In this document: one piece after another, positions 52,415 through 62,379 of the stretch
How positions within the stretch are numbered: the stretch's first letter is position 1
Layout: every line of letters begins with the position of its first letter
NCBI RefSeq assembly: GCF_018282095.1
Contig: NZ_CP074126.1
Location: 413,501-477,500, forward strand
Direction of reading: 5' to 3'
Source of the DNA: Pseudovibrio brasiliensis
GTDB lineage: Bacteria; Pseudomonadota; Alphaproteobacteria; Rhizobiales; Stappiaceae
DNA length: 64,000 nucleotides
The notes under the pieces: model-generated
The model's input: the letters and a program-made list of their open reading frames with translations, nothing else
Database searches by the model: none
Told to the model about the DNA's origin: nothing
Made by a program: the position numbers and the translations under genes

Positions 52415-55282
52415 TTACTCCGGCAAAATCTTCAGCGTCACGTTCCGCTCTGGCACGAGGAAATCTGTGGCGGCCACCACCAGATCTTCTGGTGTAATCT
52501 GCTTCAGGATCTTTGTGTAATCCTGATAGCGCTGGATTGCTTCCGGGTAGCTGATAGCCTGGCTGGCCAGCTCAAACCACAGCCCGTTGCTGTGCTCAGC
52601 ATTGTTCATCGCCTCAAGGATCGGCTGGCGCGCGCGCAGCAGCTCATCCTCGGTGATGTTGCCCGTCACCTGCAATCCTTTGACGATATCCTGATACACC
52701 GTCTCCGCCAGCTCAACGTCGTCTACCTTGAGCGAGCTGGACAGGCCAATGTAGCCGAAGTCTTTGATCGTGTTGGAGTTCAGGTTGAAAGCATAAGGGC
52801 TGTAAGAGGCACCCATTGCTTCACGCAGTTCATCGCGCAAACGCAGCTCCATCACACCTTGCAGCAGCTGCAAGGTATAGCTCTGCGCCGCATCCGCATC
52901 ATCACTGGTCTTCCAGTAATACTGCAGCAGCGCCGCATCCTTGTCGCCCTCATGCGTCAGCGACACCGCCTGCGCATCAGGAAACGCAATGCCAGCTGCA
53001 TAGCTGTGTGCTGGAACCTCAAAGGTATGCTGCAAAGCGCCAAAGGTTTCCGCAACCGCATCAAGCGCTACCTGAACCTCAAGATCCCCCACAATGCCAA
53101 TTTCCACCGGCCCGTTTTGAGCAATACGGCTGATGATCGGCTTCAGCTCCTCATAATTCCGCTGCAGCAGCTCCTCTTCGGTGCCAGTGCCCCAACGCTT
53201 GTCACCGCCATGGAGAATGCGGGAGAATTCGCGGCCCAGAACAGCCTCCGGCGAAATGCGGGAGTGCTTGTAGGCTTCTTTCAGGCTCTTCTTGTAAAAC
53301 GCTGCGCCCTCAGGACGATAAGCCGGATCAGTCAGATACGCTGCAATCACCTGCAGCTGCAGCTTCAAATCATCCGGCGTCGTGCTGTACTGGCCGGAAA
53401 TGCCATCCTCGCCAAAGGAAAGACCAACACCAACCTGCGTGCCGGAAAGAACCTTGTCCAGATCCGCAACCGAGTACTTGCCAAGCCCGCCAACAATGAA
53501 CGCGCTCTGGAAGAACCCTGCCAAACCATCCTTGTCAGCAGGCAAATCCTCAATACCGTGACCGGTACGCAGGGAAACAAACACCTTGCCCTTGTCAAAA
53601 TCCGTCTGCTTGAAGTTTAGCACCACACCGTTTTCAAAGGTGTAGGAACGGATCTGACCAAAGCTGCTGATGGTCTGCTGGGCCACTTTGCCTTTCTCAC
53701 CAAAGCTCTCGTAGTCAAAGCTGCTCAAAGCCTTGGCTTCAAAAGCTGCAACCGGCTGCTTCTGGCTTTTAGCAAACACGGAAAGAAGCGTTTCCTCTGC
53801 ATTTGGAATGGCCTCAGCGGTGGTCATGAAAAGGTTCGGCTTTGCATTGTCCCAAAGCTCCAGCAGTGCTTTTGAAACCCGCGCCGCTTTCAAATCAGAA
53901 AAGTGCTCTTTGAAGAACGCCAGATTATCGGCGGATGAAGTGGTGACCCGCTCATTGAGCACATCACGCACCAGAATGTTGGCAATGGTCCGGTTTGGCA
54001 GCGTCTCTTCTGCTTTCAACGCAACTTCCAGCGAGTTGAGCCGATCCACCAACTGGCGGTCAACTTCTTCCTGCGTCACGCCATAAGCCAGGGTTTGGCG
54101 CAGCTTCTGCTCCAGCAGCGCAAAGCCTTCCTGCCATTTGTCTGTGGCAAGTGTCGCGCTGGCAACAATCGTGTCCGCAAAATCTTCGTGGTAATAGCTT
54201 GTTCCGGCGCTCACCATGGTGTCGTGAGAAGCAAGCGCTGCATCCCGCAGGCGCTCCTGCAAAATGCTGATCCCGATACCGCGCACTGCGTTATCAATGC
54301 GGGTCTGCAGATTGTCGACACGCTCCTGAGAGGGCTTGACCAGATAGAGGCTCACAACAGTTGGCAAAGAAGGCTCAACGAAGATCGCGGCACGTGGTTC
54401 TTGCGCCGCCTGCAGCGTGCCAAAATCAGGCTCTTTGCTGTCCAGCTCCTGGGCATTGGCAGGGCGCTTCCAATCTGCAAAGTGTTTTTGAATAGCAGCG
54501 TCAGTTGCCTGCACATCAATGTCACCGGTGATCACCAGAGTGGTTCTGCCCGGTGTGTAGTAATTCTGGTAGAAATCGCGCAGCGTGGCCTGATCCATGG
54601 CATCAATGCCTTTCATGGTGCCCACTGGCAGCAGGGTGCGTGATTTGATGCCCGGATAAAGGAAGGCAAAACGAGAAACCATCGCGTCATAGCCCGGCCC
54701 GTAATTGCCACGAATTTCAGAGGCAACAACGCCGCGCTCACGATCAATTGCACTGTCAGAAAGCGTCAGCTCACTGGCAGTCTCGCGCATGATGAACAGG
54801 GCCGTATCCAACAGCTCAGCATCGGCAGAGGGCAGGGACAGGCGATAGGTTGTGGTGTTCAATGTGGTCGTGGCATTGGTTCCGGCACCAAAAGCCAGTC
54901 CCTCACGTTCCAGCAAGGCAACCATTTCGCCTTCCGGCACATTGGTGGAACCGTTGAATGCCATGTGTTCAAGATAGTGTGCCGTGCCCGGTTCCGGTGC
55001 TTTTTCAAGGGATGAGCCAGCATCAACCGCCATGCGAACTTCAATCTGGTTCTTCGGTGATTGGCTCTGTACCATCAGATAGCGCATGCCATTGGGCAGT
55101 TGGCGCGAAATAACGCGCGGATGCAGTTTCAGATCTGTTTCAGGAAACCATTGTGATTGCTGGGCAGCGGCAGTTGGCTTGGGCTGAGGCGGCGTGGCAG
55201 CATCCTGTGCGAAAACAGGAACAGAAAAGGCCAGTCCGGTACTCAGCAGTGCTGGCACCATAAGGTGTCGGATTACATGCAT
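52415..55282 (-). CDS. Periplasmic M16 family zinc metalloprotease (PqqL/insulinase-like)
   Basis: A 955-residue double-domain peptidase M16. The signal peptide (MHVIRHLMVPALLSTGLAFSVPVFA in outline, about 1-26) and a proline-rich linker precede the catalytic half. The inverted zinc motif HYLEH (H102-E105-H106) and the distal glutamate in GVVASEIRG are intact. The second half has VSVSLRTGHGIEDLPADKDGLAGF in outline, without the metal motif, as expected for the partner domain. GGGAAG before ATG 55282 sets the start. It may degrade peptides or help iron uptake like PqqL, but this is family knowledge only. Confidence 0.92.
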   Translation of the reverse strand: MHVIRHLMVPALLSTGLAFSVPVFAQDAATPPQPKPTAAAQQSQWFPETDLKLHPRVISRQLPNGMRYLMVQSQSPKNQIEVRMAVDAGSSLEKAPEPGTAHYLEHMAFNGSTNVPEGEMVALLEREGLAFGAGTNATTTLNTTTYRLSLPSADAELLDTALFIMRETASELTLSDSAIDRERGVVASEIRGNYGPGYDAMVSRFAFLYPGIKSRTLLPVGTMKGIDAMDQATLRDFYQNYYTPGRTTLVITGDIDVQATDAAIQKHFADWKRPANAQELDSKEPDFGTLQAAQEPRAAIFVEPSLPTVVSLYLVKPSQERVDNLQTRIDNAVRGIGISILQERLRDAALASHDTMVSAGTSYYHEDFADTIVASATLATDKWQEGFALLEQKLRQTLAYGVTQEEVDRQLVDRLNSLEVALKAEETLPNRTIANILVRDVLNERVTTSSADNLAFFKEHFSDLKAARVSKALLELWDNAKPNLFMTTAEAIPNAEETLLSVFAKSQKQPVAAFEAKALSSFDYESFGEKGKVAQQTISSFGQIRSYTFENGVVLNFKQTDFDKGKVFVSLRTGHGIEDLPADKDGLAGFFQSAFIVGGLGKYSVADLDKVLSGTQVGVGLSFGEDGISGQYSTTPDDLKLQLQVIAAYLTDPAYRPEGAAFYKKSLKEAYKHSRISPEAVLGREFSRILHGGDKRWGTGTEEELLQRNYEELKPIISRIAQNGPVEIGIVGDLEVQVALDAVAETFGALQHTFEVPAHSYAAGIAFPDAQAVSLTHEGDKDAALLQYYWKTSDDADAAQSYTLQLLQGVMELRLRDELREAMGASYSPYAFNLNSNTIKDFGYIGLSSSLKVDDVELAETVYQDIVKGLQVTGNITEDELLRARQPILEAMNNAEHSNGLWFELASQAISYPEAIQRYQDYTKILKQITPEDLVVAATDFLVPERNVTLKILPE

Positions 55283-55570
55283 ATTTTCTTCCCTGCGTGC
55301 CGCCAGAATCGCTTGTTTGCTTTTGTAATGGCGCCCCACGTGTGCTGCTGTTCAACACAGCACAACCCCATGCTTTGCACGCAGTGGATCTGCAAGAAAT
55401 CCGATTGTTTTAGTGCGAGCTGAACCCGAGTGTCCCGTAAGAGCTTGGCTTGGCAAAAGCTACATCAGCGTAATTATCATAAACTTCGCTGTTTTTCATA
55501 TGCTTTTGCTTCATGTTGCTTTTGTGGCAAAGCAGCGCAGGCAAGGACATCAAAGGAGCTCACCCAACAA

Positions 55571-55598
55571 AAAACGCAGAGCCCAAGCCCTGCGTTTT
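55571..55598. terminator. Terminator between pyrE and the M16 leader
   Basis: AAAACGCAG / CTGCGTTTT (9 bp) around an 10-base GC-rich loop. On the minus strand it ends the pyrE message; T- and A-runs make it bidirectional. It is nearly the same sequence as the terminator at 52376-52405. Confidence 0.85.
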
Positions 55599-55628
55599 CT
55601 TTGAACCAGTTTGTCAGGCCGTAATCCG

Positions 55629-56324
55629 TTAAATCGGAAGCTCGCTGACGCCGCCGTTGGCTGCGGACCATTCCAGCGGGTTATTGAGGAACTTCTCAAC
55701 TTCATTCAGCTTCTCAGGAGAGAAGTAGTCGTTGGAGCGGCAAACGCGCAGGATGTCGTGCCAGGTGGCAAGGTAGTGCAGGTTCACGCCATGCTCTGCC
55801 AGCTTGCCCTTCGTTTCCGGGAAGATGTCGTAGTAGAACACCACCAGCGTGTCGGTCACCTCAGCACCAGCTGTGCGTAGCGCTTCACAGAACTTGATCT
55901 TGGAGCCGCCATCAGTGGTCAGGTCTTCCACCAGCAGCACGTTCTGCCCTTCGTGGATGTCACCCTCAATCTGCGCGTCACGGCCATAACCCTTTGGCTT
56001 CTTGCGGACGTACTGCATTGGCAGGGCCATCTTGTCTGCAATCCATGCAGCAAACGGAATGCCAGCAGTCTCGCCACCTGCAATCGCATCAAACTTCTCA
56101 AAGCCCGCATCACGCAGCAGGGTTGCTACAGCAAACTCCATCAGGGTGCCGCGAATGCGTGGGTAGGAGATCAGCTTGCGGCAGTCGATATAAACCGGGC
56201 TCGCAAGGCCGGAAGCCAGAATGTACGGCTCTTCTGGACGGAAGTTCACCGCCTTGATTTCCATGAGCATTTTTGCGGTCAGTTCCGCCATCACTTCGCG
56301 GTCAGGAAAAGAATTGGAAAACAT
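55629..56324 (-). CDS. pyrE: Orotate phosphoribosyltransferase
   Basis: Converts orotate plus PRPP to OMP in pyrimidine synthesis. The protein has 231 residues, with the PRPP motif [11 protein letters not shown] (132-142), the flexible-loop region [12 protein letters not shown] and [12 protein letters not shown]. It matches the alphaproteobacterial OPRT length. It follows pyrC on the same strand but is separated from it by a strong terminator, so it has its own promoter in the 126-base gap. Confidence 0.95.
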   Translation of the reverse strand: MFSNSFPDREVMAELTAKMLMEIKAVNFRPEEPYILASGLASPVYIDCRKLISYPRIRGTLMEFAVATLLRDAGFEKFDAIAGGETAGIPFAAWIADKMALPMQYVRKKPKGYGRDAQIEGDIHEGQNVLLVEDLTTDGGSKIKFCEALRTAGAEVTDTLVVFYYDIFPETKGKLAEHGVNLHYLATWHDILRVCRSNDYFSPEKLNEVEKFLNNPLEWSAANGGVSELPI

Positions 56325-56400
56325 CGCTGTCCCTCAAGTCACAGTAGGTGGTCCTGAATACGTGCAGAAACCTGATTTAGATACCGCACGCATTCACATC

Positions 56401-56445
56401 AAAAAAAAGCAGCTTGCTCCGGCCATATTAGGTGCAAACTGCTTT
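56401..56445 (-). terminator. Terminator after pyrC
   Basis: Arms 56406-56417 and 56434-56445 form a 12-bp stem with one G-T pair. Read on the minus strand it is followed by a run of T. It lies right after the pyrC stop. Confidence 0.9.
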
Positions 56446-56450
56446 GAAAC

Positions 56451-57503
56451 TTATTTCTCGTTCTCAACCTTCCAGAATATATCAAATCCTGGATTGAAGA
56501 GGGTCACCGGCCCTTCCGGCGTCGGAATGTTCGGCGGGTAAACAACCTTCTCATCGGTCTTCACCAGATCAATGGTGGTCGTGTTGGGCGCCATGCCATA
56601 AAACGCCGGGCCGTTGAGCGAGGCAAATGCCTCAAGCTTGTCGAGCGCACCTTCCTCTTCAAACACATGCGCCAGACAGCTCATGGTGTTGAGCGAAGAG
56701 AAGATGCCCGCACAGCCACACTCGCACAGCTTGTTCTGGTCAAGGTGCGGAGCACTGTCTGTACCAAGGAAGAACCGCGCATCACCTGAGGTCGCCGCGG
56801 CCCGCAGTGCAAGACGGTGCTTTTCACGCTTTGCCACCGGCAGACAGTAGAAGTGAGGCTTGATGCCACCAACAAGAAGGTCATTGCGGTTGATGATCAG
56901 GTGGTGCGTGGTGATCGTCGCGCCCAGATTGTCACCGCCAGACTTGGCGTAGTTGACGCCTTCTTCTGTCGTGATGTGTTCCATCACCACTTTCAGCTTA
57001 GGAAACTTGCGGCGGATCGGGTCCAGCACAGTTTCAATGAACACCGCCTCACGGTCAAAGATGTCCACGTCTGGCGTGGTCACTTCACCATGTACCAGAA
57101 GCGGCAGGCCAATCTCTGCCATCCGCTCCAGAACGCCAGCCACCTTGTCAAAGTCGCGTACACCACTCTGCGAGTTGGTTGTCGCGCCAGCAGGATAAAG
57201 CTTCACCGCTGTGACAAGACCAGACTTGGCTGCCTGCTCCAGATCATCTGCATCCGTGGTCTCGGTGAGATAAAGCGTCATGAGCGGGGTAAAGTCGTGG
57301 CCTTCGGGCATCGCTGCCAGAATGCGATCCCGGTAACCCTCAGCATCCTGACTGGTGACAACAGGTGGCACCAAGTTGGGCATGATAATCGCGCGGCCAA
57401 AGTTTGCCGAAGTTGATGGCAAAACAGACTTCAACATGTCGCCATCACGTAAGTGCAGGTGCCAGTCATCAGGCCGTCTAATGGTCAGGCGGGTCTCGGT
57501 CAT
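56451..57503 (-). CDS. pyrC: Dihydroorotase (E. coli PyrC type)
   Basis: Zinc enzyme that cyclises carbamoyl-aspartate to dihydroorotate. The 350-residue protein starts [21 protein letters not shown] with metal ligands H15 and H17, has MPNLVPP, a VVMEHITTE stretch and [10 protein letters not shown] near the C-terminal active site, all typical of the class II (single-subunit) dihydroorotase. ATG 57503 is chosen because GGAG lies seven bases upstream; ATG 57509 and 57563 are in frame but lack spacing. It is transcribed toward pyrE with a terminator between. Confidence 0.95.
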   Translation of the reverse strand: MTETRLTIRRPDDWHLHLRDGDMLKSVLPSTSANFGRAIIMPNLVPPVVTSQDAEGYRDRILAAMPEGHDFTPLMTLYLTETTDADDLEQAAKSGLVTAVKLYPAGATTNSQSGVRDFDKVAGVLERMAEIGLPLLVHGEVTTPDVDIFDREAVFIETVLDPIRRKFPKLKVVMEHITTEEGVNYAKSGGDNLGATITTHHLIINRNDLLVGGIKPHFYCLPVAKREKHRLALRAAATSGDARFFLGTDSAPHLDQNKLCECGCAGIFSSLNTMSCLAHVFEEEGALDKLEAFASLNGPAFYGMAPNTTTIDLVKTDEKVVYPPNIPTPEGPVTLFNPGFDIFWKVENEK

Positions 57504-57906
57504 CTTCATGCTCCGTGTGGTCGAAAGGCTGCGCGACATCGGTTTACTGCCCAATGCCACCAAATCTCAAGGAAAATCTGCGGTTCGGGAGCATCTCGCA
57601 CAAATACGTATGCAAGGGAACTGGACCTTCGGGTGAAATGCGCTGCGTAACCAGTCAAAAATATGGTGGTTATGCAGTTTCTGCTATCCACATCTTCGTG
57701 GGTCTAAAGCACCCCGCACAAACCCTGAGCGAATCTACCTGTCAATTCTCGCAGGCAGCCAAGCCCCAAATTTGCATGGATTGATTTGGGTGGTAGATTA
57801 TCATAATGTTCCCGTTATGTACTAAATTAATTCACTCTTAGTTCTGGTTATTGAGGGCGAGTCGTTACGGCAGTCTTCGCAGCTTGATCTCTTTCAAACG
57901 AAAATC
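57504..57906. other. 403-base intergenic region, divergent
   Basis: Leader region between pyrC and the DUF925 gene. The part at 57770-57850 is AT-rich with a short CATAA-N8-TTATG repeat. No RNA or small gene is convincing; several in-frame plus-strand frames of up to 90 codons overlap it but have no support. Confidence 0.4.
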
Positions 57907-58584
57907 ATGTCCATGTCAGTTTCTGCGACCTCCGCCCCATCCGGCTATTCCCCTCCCAAGGAGAAGATCCCCTCCTTGCCAACACGTGTCTCCCCTGTTC
58001 ACCATGGCGCAGGTGAGCAGGGGCGCGTGTATTTTATCGAAGAGGTCATCCGCTCTACTGCCCTCTATGATCTGCTGAAAGTCCTACGTGATGCCCAGCT
58101 GCCAGATGCCTGGCTTGCCTCCGGCGCAATCTACCAAAGCGTCTGGAATGCACTAACGGGCAGGGAGGCTGGCCACGGCATCAAGGATTACGACCTGATC
58201 TACCATGATGACTCCGATACATCCTATGAAGCAGAAGACCGCGTCATCAAGCAGCTCACCAACGCCTGCGAACCGCTGGGCCTACCGGTCGAAATCCGCA
58301 ATCAGGCTCGCGTGCACCTCTGGTTTCCCAAGCACTTCGGCATGGATTACCCCAAACTCGGCTGCTCGCTGGAATCTCTGCTCTACTACGCCTCAACAAC
58401 CCACTCCGTCGCCGCCCGCCTGCACGACGATGACCGCCTGCAGATCGAAGCCCCGTTCGGGCTGGAGCCCATCTTCCAGTTGCAGATGCTCCCCAACAAG
58501 GTCCTGCCCAACCAGCAAACCTTCACCCAAAAAGCTACCCGCCTCACCAAACACTGGCCCGAACTCACAATCGTCCCATGGTAA
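57907..58584 (+). CDS. DUF925 (NTP_transf_6) nucleotidyltransferase family protein
   Basis: A 225-residue cytoplasmic protein of the DUF925 nucleotidyltransferase-like family. After a hydrophilic N-terminus of about 40 residues the core has LPDAWLASGAIYQSVWNALTGREAGHGIKDYDLIYHD, with the metal-binding acidic pair D94/D96 in KDYDL, then WFPKHFG and IEAPFGLEPIF. The natural substrate is unknown for this family. ATG 57907 has ATG 57913 as an alternative. A related, degenerate copy follows 245 bases downstream. Confidence 0.85.
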   Translation: MSMSVSATSAPSGYSPPKEKIPSLPTRVSPVHHGAGEQGRVYFIEEVIRSTALYDLLKVLRDAQLPDAWLASGAIYQSVWNALTGREAGHGIKDYDLIYHDDSDTSYEAEDRVIKQLTNACEPLGLPVEIRNQARVHLWFPKHFGMDYPKLGCSLESLLYYASTTHSVAARLHDDDRLQIEAPFGLEPIFQLQMLPNKVLPNQQTFTQKATRLTKHWPELTIVPW

Positions 58585-58829
58585 CCTGAGCGTTCCCCCC
58601 TTAAAGCAACAAACGAGCCAAAGCTCCAAGACGCCCTTAACCCGCCAAAACCACCCAAGTTCCCAATCATCCGTTTAAAACAACGTACGTCTCTGAGCCC
58701 CTACGCAGGTATCTTCCAGCCCCCATGCTGACGACCTCCGCAGAATTGATCCTCAACATTGTTTACCAACCCCCAACCCACTAATGGATTATCTCATTGG
58801 AATCTTTTAGTACTTAGAAAGAGTAGAGC

Positions 58830-59615
58830 ATGTCCCCGGAAGCCAATCACCGGCTCCCGAAAAAGGACCTGCACAAGTTCAAGGAAGTCGAGCATCACCA
58901 GCGCATCATTTCAGCGTCCGATGTTCAGGAAATAACCGGTGCAGGCGTTATCAAGGCAATGCCGAAATTAATGCGTCCATCAGCTTTGGCCAATGCCAAC
59001 CTGGAGTATCTGGACCAGGCAGCCCTCGCGGATCCTCAAGTGACCAGCGAAGACGAACGCACACGCCTCCTCGAACTGGTCCTGCGCTCCAACGCCCACC
59101 TGATCGCCGCCATGAAAGGCATCCGATCCCTCCGTCTCCCGGACTGGTGTATCTCCGGCCCTTCTATCGCCTGGCCACTCTGGACAGCACTCAAGGGCAA
59201 ACCTGCTATGGCAGGCAACCACCAGCTCTACATCACCTATTACGATCCCTCTGATCAGGCGCTGGAAAAAGAAGCCACCTACCTGCGCCACATCCGTCAG
59301 GTTCTCAGTGCCGGTCCCTATCAGGTGCACCTATCCAATCAGGCTGGCCATGTTGTCCATCACGACAAAGATAGCATGAGCAATGGCACGCCCGTCACCT
59401 GCACGGCTGAAGCGCTGGTACGTGATCCCGTCCAGACATACGCCCTCGGCGTCCGCCTCGAAACCAGCGGCACATTCACAGTAATAGCCCCCTTCGGCCT
59501 CTCCGGTGTTTTCGCCATGAAGATGGAACGCAACACCGGTTATTGCGATGAAGAACACTTCCTCTACAAGCTCCGCCGTGTCGAAGCCATGTGGCCGGGG
59601 ATAGCGTTCAGGTAA
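58830..59615 (+). CDS. Degenerate DUF925-like paralogue
   Basis: A 261-residue protein similar to the gene before it: LRLPDWCISGPSIAWPLWTALKGKPAMAGNHQLYITYYDPSD in outline matches LPDAWLASGAIYQSVWNAL...KDYDLIYHDDSD, and the ends also match (VIAPFGLSGVFAMKME with IEAPFGLEPIFQLQML). The acidic DYD of the first protein is Gln-Leu-Tyr here (132-134), so catalysis by a two-metal mechanism is unlikely. It may be a regulatory or structural partner of the active copy. The N-terminal 60 residues are a different, charged extension. Confidence 0.72.
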   Translation: MSPEANHRLPKKDLHKFKEVEHHQRIISASDVQEITGAGVIKAMPKLMRPSALANANLEYLDQAALADPQVTSEDERTRLLELVLRSNAHLIAAMKGIRSLRLPDWCISGPSIAWPLWTALKGKPAMAGNHQLYITYYDPSDQALEKEATYLRHIRQVLSAGPYQVHLSNQAGHVVHHDKDSMSNGTPVTCTAEALVRDPVQTYALGVRLETSGTFTVIAPFGLSGVFAMKMERNTGYCDEEHFLYKLRRVEAMWPGIAFR

Positions 59616-59621
59616 GGCAGC

Positions 59622-60827
59622 TTAAGGCCGCGATTGAACCGGCAAATACCCTTGCTCAATCAGATGCACCGTCAAACCAACCGGAAACGGCAGCGCGATC
59701 GCATTCTCATAATCGCAGGCAGAACTTGGTGAGCCGTCCGGGCACACAAACTTGCGGAAATCTTCTTCATCCCCGCGGCTCTTCTCAGTTGCCTCGTCAA
59801 TTGCCGCCATGCCTTCCCCCAAACGCGCACGAACAGCTGCCCAGGCAGCCAGGAACCCGTTCTCTCCCCACAGCGCAGGATCTGACTGAGCCCGTTCTTC
59901 CAAATACACCAGCTCCTTACGGAATGCTGGCTGATATGCCGGATCCAGATTCACATCCATAATCTCATCGAAGGAGAGCTTCTCAACAAACAGCGGCGCA
60001 AAGCTACCGGCATAGGGCGCAAACAGATAAAGGAAGCTGTTGTCTGAGTGCACCAGCTCAACACTGCTATCACCGTTCAGATCCTCAAAGCTGTAGCCGT
60101 AAGCTCCGTCCAGCACAGCTCCTTGAACCATGGCCCAACCGCCATTTCTGTCCTGCGTGATGATATGTTGCTCCACGCAACAATGAGCGCCTCCCGTAAA
60201 GCGCTTAATAACGACCTGCGGCAGCTCTGTCTCATTGGCGAGCCGGATCACTTCAACGCTCTGCCCATATTCGGGATAGTAACTCGGCTCAGTCTCAAAC
60301 GAAAACACCTTGTCACGTCCAACCCAACCAGCAACACGCACGTGAGAGTTCTTTGAAAAATCATCATTGGGGTCAGTCTGCTCGACAATGAGATCCGCAT
60401 TCACCCGCAGCTTTTCCAGCTCCAGCGTAAAATGCGCCTGATTTTCAAACTCATCGAACTGCCGGTCTCTGTCAGGCCATACCGTTTCAACATATCGCCG
60501 CCCCCGGGAAAGGTAGGCATCTTCCGGCAGTACGGTGTTGAACTCCGCTCTTGCCAGTCGAATGCTCTTGAAGTGCGCTGGGCCAACCACAACGGCAAAC
60601 CACCCATTGTCAGATCGCACCACGCGAACTTTGTCTTCATAAGCAGTGCCCTGCAAAGCATCTCTATAGCCTTCCGCCAACTGCACGGCCTCAGTGGCAT
60701 CCTGCCTGCTGGCAAACACAAGCCACCGCTGACCACCGGAAAGGCTCAGGGCTTCCTGTGAAACACCCGCAGTCGGCAAAGCAAAAACTGTAAGAAGAAA
60801 AATCAAACACACTCTCAAAAAAGGCAT
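59622..60827 (-). CDS. Secreted protein with SPOR-like N-terminus, function unknown
   Basis: A 401-residue exported protein. The signal peptide is about 1-25 (LTVFALPTAGVSQE). Residues about 28-95 resemble a SPOR-like fold (WLVFASRQDATEAVQLAEGY, WFAVVVGPAHF). The mid part has an RVAGWVGRDKVFSF beta stretch and a CCVEQHIITQDRNGGWAMV segment with adjacent cysteines. The C-terminal part has an ARLGEGMAAIDEATEKSRGDEEDF helix and two more cysteines. ATG 60827 has GGAG upstream. It ends seven bases from the DUF925-like gene. I do not recognise the family. Confidence 0.72.
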   Translation of the reverse strand: MPFLRVCLIFLLTVFALPTAGVSQEALSLSGGQRWLVFASRQDATEAVQLAEGYRDALQGTAYEDKVRVVRSDNGWFAVVVGPAHFKSIRLARAEFNTVLPEDAYLSRGRRYVETVWPDRDRQFDEFENQAHFTLELEKLRVNADLIVEQTDPNDDFSKNSHVRVAGWVGRDKVFSFETEPSYYPEYGQSVEVIRLANETELPQVVIKRFTGGAHCCVEQHIITQDRNGGWAMVQGAVLDGAYGYSFEDLNGDSSVELVHSDNSFLYLFAPYAGSFAPLFVEKLSFDEIMDVNLDPAYQPAFRKELVYLEERAQSDPALWGENGFLAAWAAVRARLGEGMAAIDEATEKSRGDEEDFRKFVCPDGSPSSACDYENAIALPFPVGLTVHLIEQGYLPVQSRP

Positions 60828-60928
60828 AGCTCGACTCCAGAGGTGGCAGTTCTGTCGATATTTCAAAATACAAAATAACGGATCAGTCACGGGTACTGAC
60901 TTTGCAGGAGTTCAGCACAACTGACCCA

Positions 60929-61717
60929 TCAATCAAACCGGCTAATATCAAAATCCGCTGTTTCCTGCAGAAAACCAATAAATCCATCTACCTGATGTTC
61001 CGCAGTCAAGCGTCCTTTTTCTGAGCTCGCGTTAGCCGCATTACCCACCGTGCCATGTGGATTCAGATCAGAGGCGATCCACCCATAAGACGGCAATCCG
61101 GTGGGGCCAAGACGGGCATTCTCATCGAGATCCTGCGCAGAAGATCGGAAATCCTGTGCTCTTTGCATGTCAACGAGATCCGCCCGGAAGTGCAGCATGA
61201 GAGAGGTCTCCTCATCTCCACCATGCAAACCAAACTTCAGCTCCTCCTTGCTAAACATGCCATCTGGAGCGCCAAAACTGGACCAATGACACTTCCCAAC
61301 CAGCATTTTGCTACGAATACGCAGCTCGCGGGCAACAATCCCGATCAGATCCAGATTACCCCCATGGGAGTTGGCAATCACCATCTTCCGAATGCCACAG
61401 GCCGCAACAGAAGTACCAATATCAATCCAATGCTTGGCGGCGGTATCTGCCCGCAATGATAATGTACCAGGCGCATGGATGTGCTCGTCAGATTTTCCGA
61501 TGCATTGCAACGGCAAAATGCGAAAGTCCAGGGCTTCCGGCGCCCGGGCGCAAAGCGTTTCCAGCATGCCCTGGTTGATATAGGTGTCCACCCCAAGGGG
61601 CAGGTGAGGGCCATGCTGCTCAACAGAAGCCGTCGGCAAGATCGCTATCGTCCTTTGAGGATCGATATTCTCAAAGTCCGTTGTCTTGAAATCCATCCAA
61701 TAGCGTCGAGGAAACAT
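60929..61717 (-). CDS. Creatininase family amidohydrolase
   Basis: A 262-residue metal-dependent amidohydrolase of the creatininase/ArfB family. Metal-site motifs are EQHGPHLPLGVDT (near 33-45), DEHIHAPGTLSL and NSHGGNLDL; GLHGGDEETSLML near 163 completes the site. Members hydrolyse creatinine, formamidopyrimidines or mycofactocin-type bonds, so the substrate is not resolved. ATG 61717 with GAGG upstream is preferred to a GTG at 61726. It stands next to an NAD(P)H:quinone oxidoreductase-like gene on the same strand. Confidence 0.88.
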   Translation of the reverse strand: MFPRRYWMDFKTTDFENIDPQRTIAILPTASVEQHGPHLPLGVDTYINQGMLETLCARAPEALDFRILPLQCIGKSDEHIHAPGTLSLRADTAAKHWIDIGTSVAACGIRKMVIANSHGGNLDLIGIVARELRIRSKMLVGKCHWSSFGAPDGMFSKEELKFGLHGGDEETSLMLHFRADLVDMQRAQDFRSSAQDLDENARLGPTGLPSYGWIASDLNPHGTVGNAANASSEKGRLTAEHQVDGFIGFLQETADFDISRFD

Positions 61718-61785
61718 GGTAAGCACCTCACTATTCGGTTGCCCTCAAGTATACTTGATGAATGAGCAGAGACGAGGGCTTTTCT

Positions 61786-62379
61786 CTAGGCTTTGCAAAG
61801 GCCTCTGGTCTTCCGTTCAATCACCTTCAAGTGGCGACTTCTCGAGGTATCCGTGGAGCTGTCCATATTATAGTGAGCCGCATATCTGGTTTTCACCCAA
61901 GGACTGCAAAGCAAACGTACGCCGCGCAAAATGGTTTTTTTGCCAGGAGTACCCATTAGAAAACTAAGCCATCTTGGAGCCCCGCAGGTGGTAAAAACGG
62001 CAAGTTTCTTAATGTTCTGCAAATTTGGCTTGATCGCGCCTTCCTCGGTGAGCCGAAAGGCGACACCTGGCACAAACACGCGGTCCAGCCATCCTTTGAT
62101 CATTGCAGGCAACCCGTACCACCAGGTTGGATAAATGAAGATGAGTGTGTCACACCGTTTCAAAGCGTCAATATGATGCTCAATGCCCGTCTGGTTTTGC
62201 GCAGTGTCCAGATAGTTGTCCAACTCGCTCTTTGTCAAAACAGGCTGAAAATCATCTTCGTAAAGATCAATCACATCAAAGCTGATTTGCTGGTGGTTGA
62301 GCGTCGTCACCACCTGTTCAAGAACGGCCTTACTGAAACTCTCAGTGTTGGGGTGGCAATAGACGATCAGAGCATGCAT
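61786..62379 (-). CDS. NAD(P)H dehydrogenase (quinone)-like flavodoxin-fold protein
   Basis: A 197-residue FMN/FAD-binding flavodoxin-fold reductase of the YwrO/NQO family. The phosphate-binding start is [18 protein letters not shown], followed by [22 protein letters not shown], the family hallmark, and FTTCGAPRW. Two-electron reduction of quinones or drugs is the usual role. The start is uncertain: ATG 62379 just before the core is preferred to ATG 62412. Confidence 0.85.
   Translation of the reverse strand: MHALIVYCHPNTESFSKAVLEQVVTTLNHQQISFDVIDLYEDDFQPVLTKSELDNYLDTAQNQTGIEHHIDALKRCDTLIFIYPTWWYGLPAMIKGWLDRVFVPGVAFRLTEEGAIKPNLQNIKKLAVFTTCGAPRWLSFLMGTPGKKTILRGVRLLCSPWVKTRYAAHYNMDSSTDTSRSRHLKVIERKTRGLCKA

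Noticed and set aside
52592..53620. 342-codon plus-strand frame
   Set aside because: Antisense to the M16 protease. Long antisense frames are expected with this codon use.
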